Both the position numbers and the translations under genes were made by a program. A DNA stretch of 64,000 bases from Anaerolineaceae bacterium. GTDB taxonomy: Bacteria > Chloroflexota > Anaerolineae > Anaerolineales > Anaerolineaceae. Under the pieces are notes generated by a model, which had not been told where the DNA came from, searched no databases, and was given only the letters and a program-made list of their open reading frames with translations. Of the stretch, positions 51,597 to 58,385 are shown piece after piece (the stretch's first letter is position 1; every line of letters begins with the position of its first letter). The stretch is taken from assembly GCA_029975475.1 (NCBI GenBank), contig JARKPB010000019.1, positions 1-64,000 on the forward strand, read 5' to 3'.

Positions 51597-52535
51597 ATGG
51601 ACCAAACCAGTTTACCCGCTCAACCGCTGAACCGCGCCAATCTGACCCGCTACGCCTGGCTTTCGGTCGGCGCCGCGCTGGTCACAATCATCATGAAGCT
51701 GGTCGCTTACTGGGTGACCAACTCGGTCGGTCTGCTGTCAGACGCGCTCGAGTCAATCGTCAACCTGGTCGGGGCTTTGATGGCGCTGACCATGCTGGCG
51801 GTGGCCGCCCGCCCGGCGGATGAAAACCACAACTACGGCCACAGCAAAGCCGAGTATTTTTCCAGCGGGGTGGAAGGCACGCTGATTCTGATCGCGGCGG
51901 TCTTGATCGGTTACACGGCCGTCGAACGGTTGATCCATCCCCAGCCGCTCGAGCAGGTCGGGGTCGGCCTGCTGGTCTCGGTGGGGGCTTCGCTGGTCAA
52001 CCTGGCGGTCTCGCTGGTGCTGCGCGCGGCCGGGAAGAAACACAACTCCATTTCGCTGACCGCCAACTCGCACCACCTGATGACCGATGTGATCACCTCC
52101 GGCGGGGTGCTGGTGGGCGTGGGCGCGGTGGCGCTCACCGGCTGGCAGCCGCTCGATTCGCTGGTGGCTTTGCTGGTGGCCGCCAATATCATCTGGACCG
52201 GCGTGGGGATTATCCGCAGCACGGTATCCGGGCTGATGGACGGCAGCCTGTCTTCCGAAGAGGTCTGCAGGGTGGAAGGGATCCTGGCGGGTTACCAGAG
52301 CGGCGAGGTGCGCACCCACGCGCTGCGCACGCGCCAATCCGGATCGTTGAAGATCGTCTCGCTACATCTGCTGGTGCCGGGCGACTGGCCGGTGGCGCGC
52401 GGGCACACCCTGGCGACCGAGATCGAAGGGCGCATCAGCGCTGAACTGAGCGACTGCATGGTCTTCACTCATCTGGAAGCCATGGAAGACCCGGCGGCGA
52501 TGGATGACCCGGGGCTGCAGCGCAAGGGCTGCTGA
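51597..52535 (+). CDS. Cation diffusion facilitator (CDF) metal transporter
   Basis: A 312-residue CDF-family exporter with six membrane helices and a cytoplasmic C-terminal domain. Metal-binding residues are in LLSDALESIVN (D-xxx-E/D of TM2), HNYGHSKAEYFSS after TM2, and HHLMTDVITSGGVLVG (H-xxx-D of TM5). The HxxxD set in TM5 is of the Zn/Fe/Co type. The ATG at 51597 has AGGAGC upstream. It is near ferritin and PerR/Fur genes, so Fe or Mn export is possible (inference). Confidence 0.9.
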   Translation: MDQTSLPAQPLNRANLTRYAWLSVGAALVTIIMKLVAYWVTNSVGLLSDALESIVNLVGALMALTMLAVAARPADENHNYGHSKAEYFSSGVEGTLILIAAVLIGYTAVERLIHPQPLEQVGVGLLVSVGASLVNLAVSLVLRAAGKKHNSISLTANSHHLMTDVITSGGVLVGVGAVALTGWQPLDSLVALLVAANIIWTGVGIIRSTVSGLMDGSLSSEEVCRVEGILAGYQSGEVRTHALRTRQSGSLKIVSLHLLVPGDWPVARGHTLATEIEGRISAELSDCMVFTHLEAMEDPAAMDDPGLQRKGC

Positions 52536-52561
52536 GGCAGCGCGTGGGTTGTTGAGGTGCC

Positions 52562-53188
52562 GTGGAAGTTCGCCGCTGCCCCTGGGCGCTCACCCCGTTA
52601 TCGGCCGCCTATCACGATCTGGAATGGGGCGCGCCGCTGCACGACGACCGCCGCCTGTTTGAATTTTTAATCCTGGAAGGCGCCCAGGCCGGGCTGTCGT
52701 GGGAGACGATTCTGCGCAAGCGCGAAGCCTACCGCGCCGCCTACGACGGTTTTGACCCGGCGCGGGTGGCTGGCTATGACGGGGCGAAAATCGCCGCGCT
52801 GCTGGCGGATCCCGGGATTGTGCGCAACCGCCGCAAGATCGCTGCCAGCGTCGCCAACGCTCGGGCTTTTTTGCGGGTGCAGGCGGAATTTGGCTCTTTT
52901 GACGCCTACCTGTGGGCCTGGACCGGCGGGCGTCCGCGGATTAACCGCTGGCAGCGCCTGGCCGAGATCCCGGCCGAGACGGAAGAATCGCGCCGGTTGA
53001 GCCGCGATCTGCGCGCGCGGGGTTTCGCGTTCGTCGGGCCGGTGATCGTGTACGCCTTCATGCAGGCGGTCGGGATGGTCAACGACCACCTGGTCGACTG
53101 CTTCCGCCATTCCCAGTTGAGCGGAGAACCGCCCGCCCCGGCTGAAACGAACAGCGCCGGGCAGGGCGCCGGCGCTGAAAAAGGTTGA
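52562..53188 (+). CDS. tag: DNA-3-methyladenine glycosylase I
   Basis: A 208-residue Tag-type glycosylase that removes 3-methyladenine from DNA. It begins VRRCPWALTPLSAAYHDLEW, with the Zn-binding Cys and His and the EWG motif; ILEGAQAGLSWETIL and GFAFVGPVIVYAFMQAVGMV with the C-terminal HLVDC complete the family pattern. Start is GTG at 52562, after GAGGTG, 26 bases downstream of the CDF gene. Confidence 0.94.
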   Translation: MEVRRCPWALTPLSAAYHDLEWGAPLHDDRRLFEFLILEGAQAGLSWETILRKREAYRAAYDGFDPARVAGYDGAKIAALLADPGIVRNRRKIAASVANARAFLRVQAEFGSFDAYLWAWTGGRPRINRWQRLAEIPAETEESRRLSRDLRARGFAFVGPVIVYAFMQAVGMVNDHLVDCFRHSQLSGEPPAPAETNSAGQGAGAEKG

Positions 53189-53206
53189 TCGGAAGGCGAA
53201 GGGATC

Positions 53207-53698
53207 TTATTCGCCGCGCTTGCTCAGGGCGTGGTCGAGCTGGTAGAGCGCGCCCATGTTGCCGCCGATTTTCTTGAGCATATCCAGGATCTTGGTGGCG
53301 TTGGCTTCTTCCTCCACCTGCTCTTCGATGAACCAGTGCAGGAAGATCTGGCTGGCGGCGTCGTTGGCAGCCGTGGCTTTTTCATAGATGGCGTTGATCA
53401 GCGCGGTCACCTTCTGCTCGTGTTCCAGCGTCTGGGCGAAAACATCTTCGGGGGATTTGAACTCGGTAGGCACGGCGCCGATCGGCAGCAGTTTGACCTC
53501 TTCGCTGCGTTCCAGAATGTAATCGAAGAACTTCATCGCGTGCTGCTGCTCTTCGCCGAACTGCTTGCGCATCCAGTGGGCGAAGCCGGGCAGATTCTGG
53601 GCTTCAAAATACGCGGCCATCGAGAGGTAGAGGTAAGCAGAGTGCATTTCATGCATGACCTGCTCGTTCATAGCGTCTAAAAGGGGTTTCTTAATCAT
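53207..53698 (-). CDS. ftnA: Bacterial non-haem ferritin
   Basis: A 163-residue ferritin that stores iron as ferric mineral. Ferroxidase-centre residues are in NEQVMHEMHSAYLYL (Glu), FGEEQQHAMKFFDYI (Glu and His) and HWFIEEQVEEEANATKIL (Glu). The length is normal for FtnA. A TATACT-type -10 (53734-53729, minus) with a weak -35 lies upstream. It is followed by the convergent tag gene and lies 66 bases downstream of the PerR/Fur gene. Confidence 0.95.
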   Translation of the reverse strand: MIKKPLLDAMNEQVMHEMHSAYLYLSMAAYFEAQNLPGFAHWMRKQFGEEQQHAMKFFDYILERSEEVKLLPIGAVPTEFKSPEDVFAQTLEHEQKVTALINAIYEKATAANDAASQIFLHWFIEEQVEEEANATKILDMLKKIGGNMGALYQLDHALSKRGE

Positions 53699-53764
53699 GG
53701 TGGCTCCTATTGTTGAGTGTTTTGATATAGTATAGCGCGTTTTCGCCGCGCGGGCGAAGGGCGT

Positions 53765-54217
53765 TTACTGACTGCGGGATTCAGCCGCCTGACACTCCGG
53801 GCAGATGCCGTAAATGTCAATGCGGTGCGAGAGGATGCGGTAACCGTAGCTTTCGGTCAGCTCGCCGGGCAGCTCATCGAAAAGGCGGATTTCCGGGTCG
53901 AGAATGCGGTTGCAGCGCACGCAGATCAGGTGCGGGTGGGGCGCGGGACGCGCGCCGTCGTAGCGCGTGCCGGCTGAGCCGGAAAAGCCCAGCTCGATCA
54001 GCTCGCCTTCATCGCGCAGCAGGTTGACCGTCTTGTACACGGTGGCAAGGCTGGTGGTCGGGAAGCGCTGCGCCACGAGAGCGTGGATCTGCTCGGCGGT
54101 CAGGTGGTCGCGGCTTTCGGTCACCACCTCGAGGATCGCCAGCCGCTGCGGGGTAATGCGGCAGCCAGCCTGTTTCAATTTTTCGACAATCCCCTGAATG
54201 CGCGGATTGGTTTGCAT
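53765..54217 (-). CDS. perR: Fur-family regulator, probably PerR
   Basis: A 150-residue Fur-family repressor from ATG 54217 (AGAGGTG upstream). Winged helix: GCRITPQRLAILEVV and HLTAEQIHALVAQRF; the recognition helix region is TTSLATVYKTVNLLRD. Zinc cysteines CVRC and CPEC are present, and His residues PHPHLICVRC fit the regulatory metal site. The box at its own promoter matches that of the peroxiredoxin, so control by peroxide (PerR) is favoured over iron (Fur). Confidence 0.9.
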   Translation of the reverse strand: MQTNPRIQGIVEKLKQAGCRITPQRLAILEVVTESRDHLTAEQIHALVAQRFPTTSLATVYKTVNLLRDEGELIELGFSGSAGTRYDGARPAPHPHLICVRCNRILDPEIRLFDELPGELTESYGYRILSHRIDIYGICPECQAAESRSQ

Positions 54218-54245
54218 GGCGGCACCTCTAAAATAAAGGTATTTG

Positions 54246-54298
54246 CTAATAATAATTATTCTCAATAAGAGTATAGCAGAAGGCGCGCCAAATTGCAA
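54246..54298 (-). promoter_or_regulatory. perR promoter with PerR/Fur-type box
   Basis: Minus strand: TTGCAA (54298-54293), 17 bases, TATACT (54275-54270), then a box (54269-54246) that reads CTTATTGAGAATAATTATTA then TTAG, nearly the same as the box at 50174-50196. Confidence 0.75.
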
Positions 54299-54308
54299 GA
54301 GGAATATT

Positions 54309-54330
54309 CCGCCGTTTAGCCCAACGGCGG
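54309..54330. repeat. Hairpin at the edge of the AT-rich island
   Basis: CCGCCGTT, loop TAGCCC, AACGGCGG. No U-run follows; it may end a transcript only weakly. Confidence 0.5.
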
Positions 54331-54393
54331 AAGGCGCGGCAGCTCAAATAGATTAAATTTTCAGTCCGTGCCCCGGAAGTGCTCGAAGCGGGA

Positions 54394-55341
54394 TCAGGGT
54401 TGTTTTGGGAAGTTTTGCAAATAACCTGAAAATACCGCTCTAAATTTTAGCAGCATACGGATTGCCCATTCTCGAATTTCGTCCAGTTCTTCGGTGTCAT
54501 CAATCGATCCATCTCTATAGATCGCAATACGCGAAGCACGGCGGTCGTCCAACCTTTCCCACGCCAGCGGTTCGCCAATCTCTGCTTCAATCTTGTTTTT
54601 TTGGTCATACAGATGGTCAAATAAACGCTTGTTCTGCTCCGCATCGCCTGCATCAATATACAAGTCGACTCGAATGCGTCCACCCTGGGCGAAAGATGTG
54701 CCGTACGAAATTCCAGTTATACCAGTCGGGAAAAAATACCAGTTTTGACCTTGAGCAATTTTTGCTTTGGTAAAAGCGTGTTTGGTCCTTAATTCGTCGA
54801 TCAACGCCTGAAAGAACTGTCGATAGGCTTCGCTTTTTTCTTTTCGGCTCGCTTTCAAGCCGTCTTTTTTCGATTTGCGCCATTCATTTGGAAAAACGAC
54901 AGTGTTAAAACTGAAAGCCGGTTTTGAATCATCGATCCGTATGACTTCAATCTCAATGCCGAAAAACTGTGTTTCTGAATCGGTGCGCTGATTCAACCAT
55001 TCTAATGTTTGTCGGTGTTCATCGCGCACGGTCTCAGATATCCAGATGATTTTTGCGGCATCAAAACCCGCTGCATAGGTTAATAATTTTCCTAAATGAT
55101 CGTGATTCGTGCTCCCATACTGGTTCTCAATGATGACCAAATGCCCTGTTCCCAGGTCCTTTGCCAGAATATCCAGGGCGAAATTGCCAACGCCTGCCTC
55201 TTGTTCAATGAGCTCCAAATCCATTCCGATGGCTTCGCCAAGTTTATCGAGATTGTTTGCCAGCCAGGGGGTGAAATCATGGGCTTCGTGCTGCCAGATT
55301 TCCCTGATTTTTAGTTTGTTAATTTTACCGAACTCTGGCAT
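54394..55341 (-). CDS. DUF4268-type protein with PD-(D/E)XK nuclease-like N-terminal domain
   Basis: A 315-residue protein from ATG 55341 (GGAGG upstream). The N-terminal part has FALDILAKDLGTGHLVIIEN (Asp, then Glu on the next strand) and KLLTYAAGFDAAKIIWISET, as in PD-(D/E)XK nuclease folds. The C-terminal part, with EAYRQFFQALIDELRTKHAF, GISYGTSFAQGGRIRVDLYI and EAEIGEPLAWERLDDRRASR, is DUF4268-like. The Lys of the motif is replaced by Gln (IENQYG), which is known in some family groups. Its bases are clearly more AT-rich than all neighbours, so transfer is likely. Relatives are often near defence or restriction genes; no other defence gene is here. Confidence 0.75.
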   Translation of the reverse strand: MPEFGKINKLKIREIWQHEAHDFTPWLANNLDKLGEAIGMDLELIEQEAGVGNFALDILAKDLGTGHLVIIENQYGSTNHDHLGKLLTYAAGFDAAKIIWISETVRDEHRQTLEWLNQRTDSETQFFGIEIEVIRIDDSKPAFSFNTVVFPNEWRKSKKDGLKASRKEKSEAYRQFFQALIDELRTKHAFTKAKIAQGQNWYFFPTGITGISYGTSFAQGGRIRVDLYIDAGDAEQNKRLFDHLYDQKNKIEAEIGEPLAWERLDDRRASRIAIYRDGSIDDTEELDEIREWAIRMLLKFRAVFSGYLQNFPKQP

Positions 55342-55597
55342 AACGCCTCCATTATCGCTTGTTTTGAAAGTGACCGACCGGCATGATTTTAATGTAAAAA
55401 AATCATAAATCAAGATAGCTGCGCGCAATTTGCCTAACGCATCGTCAAAGTTTTTCAAATTGCTGTTTTTATTATTCCCCGAATTAAAAATCACACTTGA
55501 TATTAGTTCAGCCTGAACTTTCTCAACCCTGTTTTCTTCTCTTACACGGCTGTCTGTAACAATGCGGCGATTGGTCGGATCCCCGTGCCACTGACCG

Positions 55598-56245
55598 TTA
55601 CAGTTTCGCCAGGCCGTTGCGTAAGGCGAAGATGGTCGCCTGGGTGCGGTCGGCGACGTTGATCTTGGTGAAGATGGAACTGACGTAGTTTTTGACCGTA
55701 CCTTCGGAAAGGAACAATCGGGCAGCGATTTCCTGATTGGTCAATCCCTGCGCCAGCAGACCGAGCACCTCCAGCTCGCGCTCGCTCAACAGGCGGGCGG
55801 CTTCCGGGTTCGGACCGCTGGGTCCGCTGCCGCTGACCTGGTCAAGCAGGCGCGGCGCCACCGCGGGATCGATATAACTCTTGCCCTCGTGCGTGCCGCG
55901 CACGGCCGCGAAGAGCTGTTCGCGCGGGGTGTCCTTCAGCAGGTAGCCGCGCGCTCCGGCGCGCACGGCTTCAAAGACCCACTCGTCAAAATCATAGGTG
56001 GTCAGCACCAGCACTTTCACTTCCGGGTGGCGCTCGCGCAGCCGCGCGGTGGCCTGGACGCCGTTCATCACCGGCATCTTCAAATCCATCAGCACCACGT
56101 CCGGGCGCAGCGCTTCCACCAGGTTGAGGGCTTCTTCGCCGTTATAAGCCAGCCCGACCACGTCAATGTCTTCCGCGGTGCGGAAGATGGCGCGCAGCCC
56201 TTCGCAGACAAAGGTTTGATCATCGCAAATCAGCAAACGAATCAC
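55598..56245 (-). CDS. NarL/FixJ-family response regulator
   Basis: A 215-residue regulator: receiver domain (ICDDQTFVCEGLRAIF, phospho-Asp in VLMDLKMPVMNG, Lys in YLLKDTPRE) and a C-terminal LuxR-type HTH (LSERELEVLGLLAQGLTNQE, LSEGTVKNYVSSIFTKI). Its start overlaps the kinase gene upstream by four bases (cognate pair). Targets are not known, but the divergent aldolase operon is a candidate. Confidence 0.94.
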   Translation of the reverse strand: MIRLLICDDQTFVCEGLRAIFRTAEDIDVVGLAYNGEEALNLVEALRPDVVLMDLKMPVMNGVQATARLRERHPEVKVLVLTTYDFDEWVFEAVRAGARGYLLKDTPREQLFAAVRGTHEGKSYIDPAVAPRLLDQVSGSGPSGPNPEAARLLSERELEVLGLLAQGLTNQEIAARLFLSEGTVKNYVSSIFTKINVADRTQATIFALRNGLAKL

Positions 56246-57519
56246 AGCGGCCTCGCTTCGAGCTGGATGACCAGCTCGGTCCCCTGGCCCGGGGCGGTGA
56301 TGACTTCAAACGCTCCGCCGAGCGATTCCACCCGTTCGCGCATACCGATCAGGCCAAAATGACCCTGGAGGGCGCCGGCATCGGGGTCAAACCCGCGGCC
56401 GTCGTCCCGCAGGCGGAAGCGCAGCTGCCTGTCGGCGAACTGCAGGCTGAGGGTGAAGGAGCTGGCGCGGGCGTGATCGCCAATATTGCGCAGCCCATCT
56501 TCAGCGGCGCGGTAAACGCAGTGTTCCACTTCCGGCTGAAGCGGATAGGGCGGCGTTTCGACCTGCAGCTCCATTTTTAATCCCAGGCGCTCGGCGCAGG
56601 AGCGCGCCAGGGCTTCCAGCGCCAGCTTGAGGCCCATATCTTCCAGCGGGGTGGCGCGCAGCGCCTGGATCGAGCGCCGGGTTTCCACCAGCCCGCTGCG
56701 GGTAACCGCCAGCGACTGCTCGAGGATCGCCCCGCTTTGCTGCGGGTCGCGTTCGCGCAGGGCGGCGGCGGCTTCCAGGTTGACCGCCAGCCCGCTCAGG
56801 GTGTGCGCCAGAGTGTCGTGGATTTCGCGCGCCAGGCGGTTGCGCTCGCGGGTGGTGGCAAGCTCTTCCAGCGCGGCGGCCTGCTGGCTGAGGCGCAGAT
56901 TGGCGGCTTCCAGCTGCTCGGCGCGCTCTTTTTGCTCGGCAGAAAGGCGGTTAACGATAAACCCCAGCAGCAGGAAGAGAAAAGTGCGCGGAACGATGCG
57001 GCTGGCGGTCATCGCGCCGAAGCCGGGGCGCGGGGTGGGCAGCACCAGCAGCGCGAGCACGTCCAGCCCGATCAGAAAGAGGTTGTAGTACAGCGTCCAG
57101 CGCAGGCTGTACTGCCAGCTGATGAGCAGCTGCGGGACGAAAAGCAGAAACGCCAGCTGGAATTGAGAAGAGATCAGCAGCAGGCGTTGAAAATCCAGCC
57201 CCAGGGCGACCGGTTCGTTAAACGCCGGGTTGTTGAACGAGTTGACCATCATCAGGTTTTCCAGCCAGGGCCCGAGCGAAGCGATCATCAGCCCGACCGG
57301 CAAAAAGAAGCGCCCCATCCGCCGGCGGAAAAAGGGCAGACTCAGGTAAACCAGCAGCAGACCGCATTCGATGATCGAAACCAGGGCCGCCCAGCCGCCC
57401 GGGTAGCGCATGTGTTGACCGCGAAAGTTGAGCAGCGTGCCGAGCGAGAACAGCAGCCGAAAGAGAATGAACAGCTGAAACATCGGCACGACGCCGGCCG
57501 GAAAGCGCCATTTTTGCAT
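56242..57519 (-). CDS. DesK/NarX-type sensor histidine kinase
   Basis: A 425-residue membrane kinase with about six helices in residues 1-200, then a HisKA_3 domain with the H-box RNRLAREIHDTLAHTLSGLA and an ATPase domain (LRDDGRGFDP, GLIGMRERVESLGG). Together with the LuxR-type regulator it forms a complete two-component system. The sensor part has no clear external domain, so it may sense membrane state. It is divergent from the aldolase gene. Confidence 0.92.
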   Translation of the reverse strand: MQKWRFPAGVVPMFQLFILFRLLFSLGTLLNFRGQHMRYPGGWAALVSIIECGLLLVYLSLPFFRRRMGRFFLPVGLMIASLGPWLENLMMVNSFNNPAFNEPVALGLDFQRLLLISSQFQLAFLLFVPQLLISWQYSLRWTLYYNLFLIGLDVLALLVLPTPRPGFGAMTASRIVPRTFLFLLLGFIVNRLSAEQKERAEQLEAANLRLSQQAAALEELATTRERNRLAREIHDTLAHTLSGLAVNLEAAAALRERDPQQSGAILEQSLAVTRSGLVETRRSIQALRATPLEDMGLKLALEALARSCAERLGLKMELQVETPPYPLQPEVEHCVYRAAEDGLRNIGDHARASSFTLSLQFADRQLRFRLRDDGRGFDPDAGALQGHFGLIGMRERVESLGGAFEVITAPGQGTELVIQLEARPL

Positions 57520-57574
57520 GGATTAATTGTAGCACGCGCGCGCTCCGCGGCGGTCTGACGCCGGTCACGCCCGC

Positions 57575-57616
57575 TGTGACTTCGGTCACAACCGGCGCGG
57601 CGAAGCGCACTATAAT
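57575..57616 (+). promoter_or_regulatory. CRP-type site and promoter -10 of the aldolase gene
   Basis: TGTGACTTCGGTCACA (57575-57590) is an exact TGTGA-N6-TCACA palindrome. Its centre is about 40 bases before the expected start from TATAAT (57611-57616), the usual place for class II activation by CRP/FNR-family proteins. No good -35 exists, as expected for an activated promoter. Confidence 0.7.
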
Positions 57617-57643
57617 ACAGATATCCTGGTAATGGAGGTTGCG

Positions 57644-58303
57644 ATGCTGCTTGAAGCGCTGCGCCGGCAGGTGCTGGAAGCCGGTCTGAACATGCAGAAG
57701 GACGGGGTGGCGCGCGGGGCGCAGGGAAACATCAGCGCCCGCGACCCGCACAGCGGCCTGGTGGTAATCACCCCCACGGCGATCCCCTACGATCAGTTGA
57801 AACCTGAAGATCTGTGCGTGCTGGACGCCGACCGCAGACAGGTGGAAGGTCCCTGGCGGCCAACCAGCGAACTGGCGCTGCACATGGTCTTTTACGCCCG
57901 CCGCGCCGACGTGCACGCGGTGGTGCACTCGCACGCGCCTTACGCCACCGTCTTTGGCATCCTGCTCGAGCCGCTGCCGATGGCGCTGACCGAAGCGGCC
58001 ATGCTGATCGGCGGGGCGGTGCCGGTGGCGCCCTACCGCCGGCCGGGGACGGAGGAGGTGGCTGAAGTCACCTGCGCGGCGGCCGGTGAGGCCGGCACGG
58101 CGGTAATCCTGGCCAACCACGGGCTGGTCACGGTGGGGGGCGACCTGGCGCGCGCCTACGAGACCACCCTGGCGGTGGAAAACACCGCCCGCCTGGTGAT
58201 CATGGCGCGCTCGACCGGCGGGCGCGAAAGCGCGCTGAGCGCGGAGGAATCCGCCGCGCTGCGCAAGATTTATCTGGAGAAGTACAAACCGGGCAGGGCG
58301 TAA
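57644..58303 (+). CDS. Class II aldolase (L-fuculose-1-phosphate aldolase type)
   Basis: A 219-residue zinc aldolase of the FucA/AraD family. Motifs: GNISARDPHSGLVVITPT (substrate phosphate loop), LHMVFYARRADVHAVVHSHA with zinc His residues, and VILANHGLVTVG with the third His. The ATG at 57644 is preferred because GGAGG lies six bases upstream; an ATG at 57632 overlaps that site. It could split fuculose-, ribulose- or methylthioribulose-type phosphates. The CRP-type site upstream suggests carbon control. Confidence 0.88.
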   Translation: MLLEALRRQVLEAGLNMQKDGVARGAQGNISARDPHSGLVVITPTAIPYDQLKPEDLCVLDADRRQVEGPWRPTSELALHMVFYARRADVHAVVHSHAPYATVFGILLEPLPMALTEAAMLIGGAVPVAPYRRPGTEEVAEVTCAAAGEAGTAVILANHGLVTVGGDLARAYETTLAVENTARLVIMARSTGGRESALSAEESAALRKIYLEKYKPGRA

Positions 58304-58385
58304 GGCCGGTCTTTTGGGTAGTTGAAAATCAATTTGCACAGTGCTATCTTCATCAAAGATACCTGCTGCTGGGAGGGTGATCCAG

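Noticed and set aside
54309-54330. Terminator for the DUF4268-like gene
   Set aside because: A stem is there but no U-run on either strand; kept only as a hairpin.
55342-55494. N-terminal extension of the DUF4268-like protein (51 codons more)
   Set aside because: The ATG at 55341 has a strong GGAGG site and the extra part has no family similarity.
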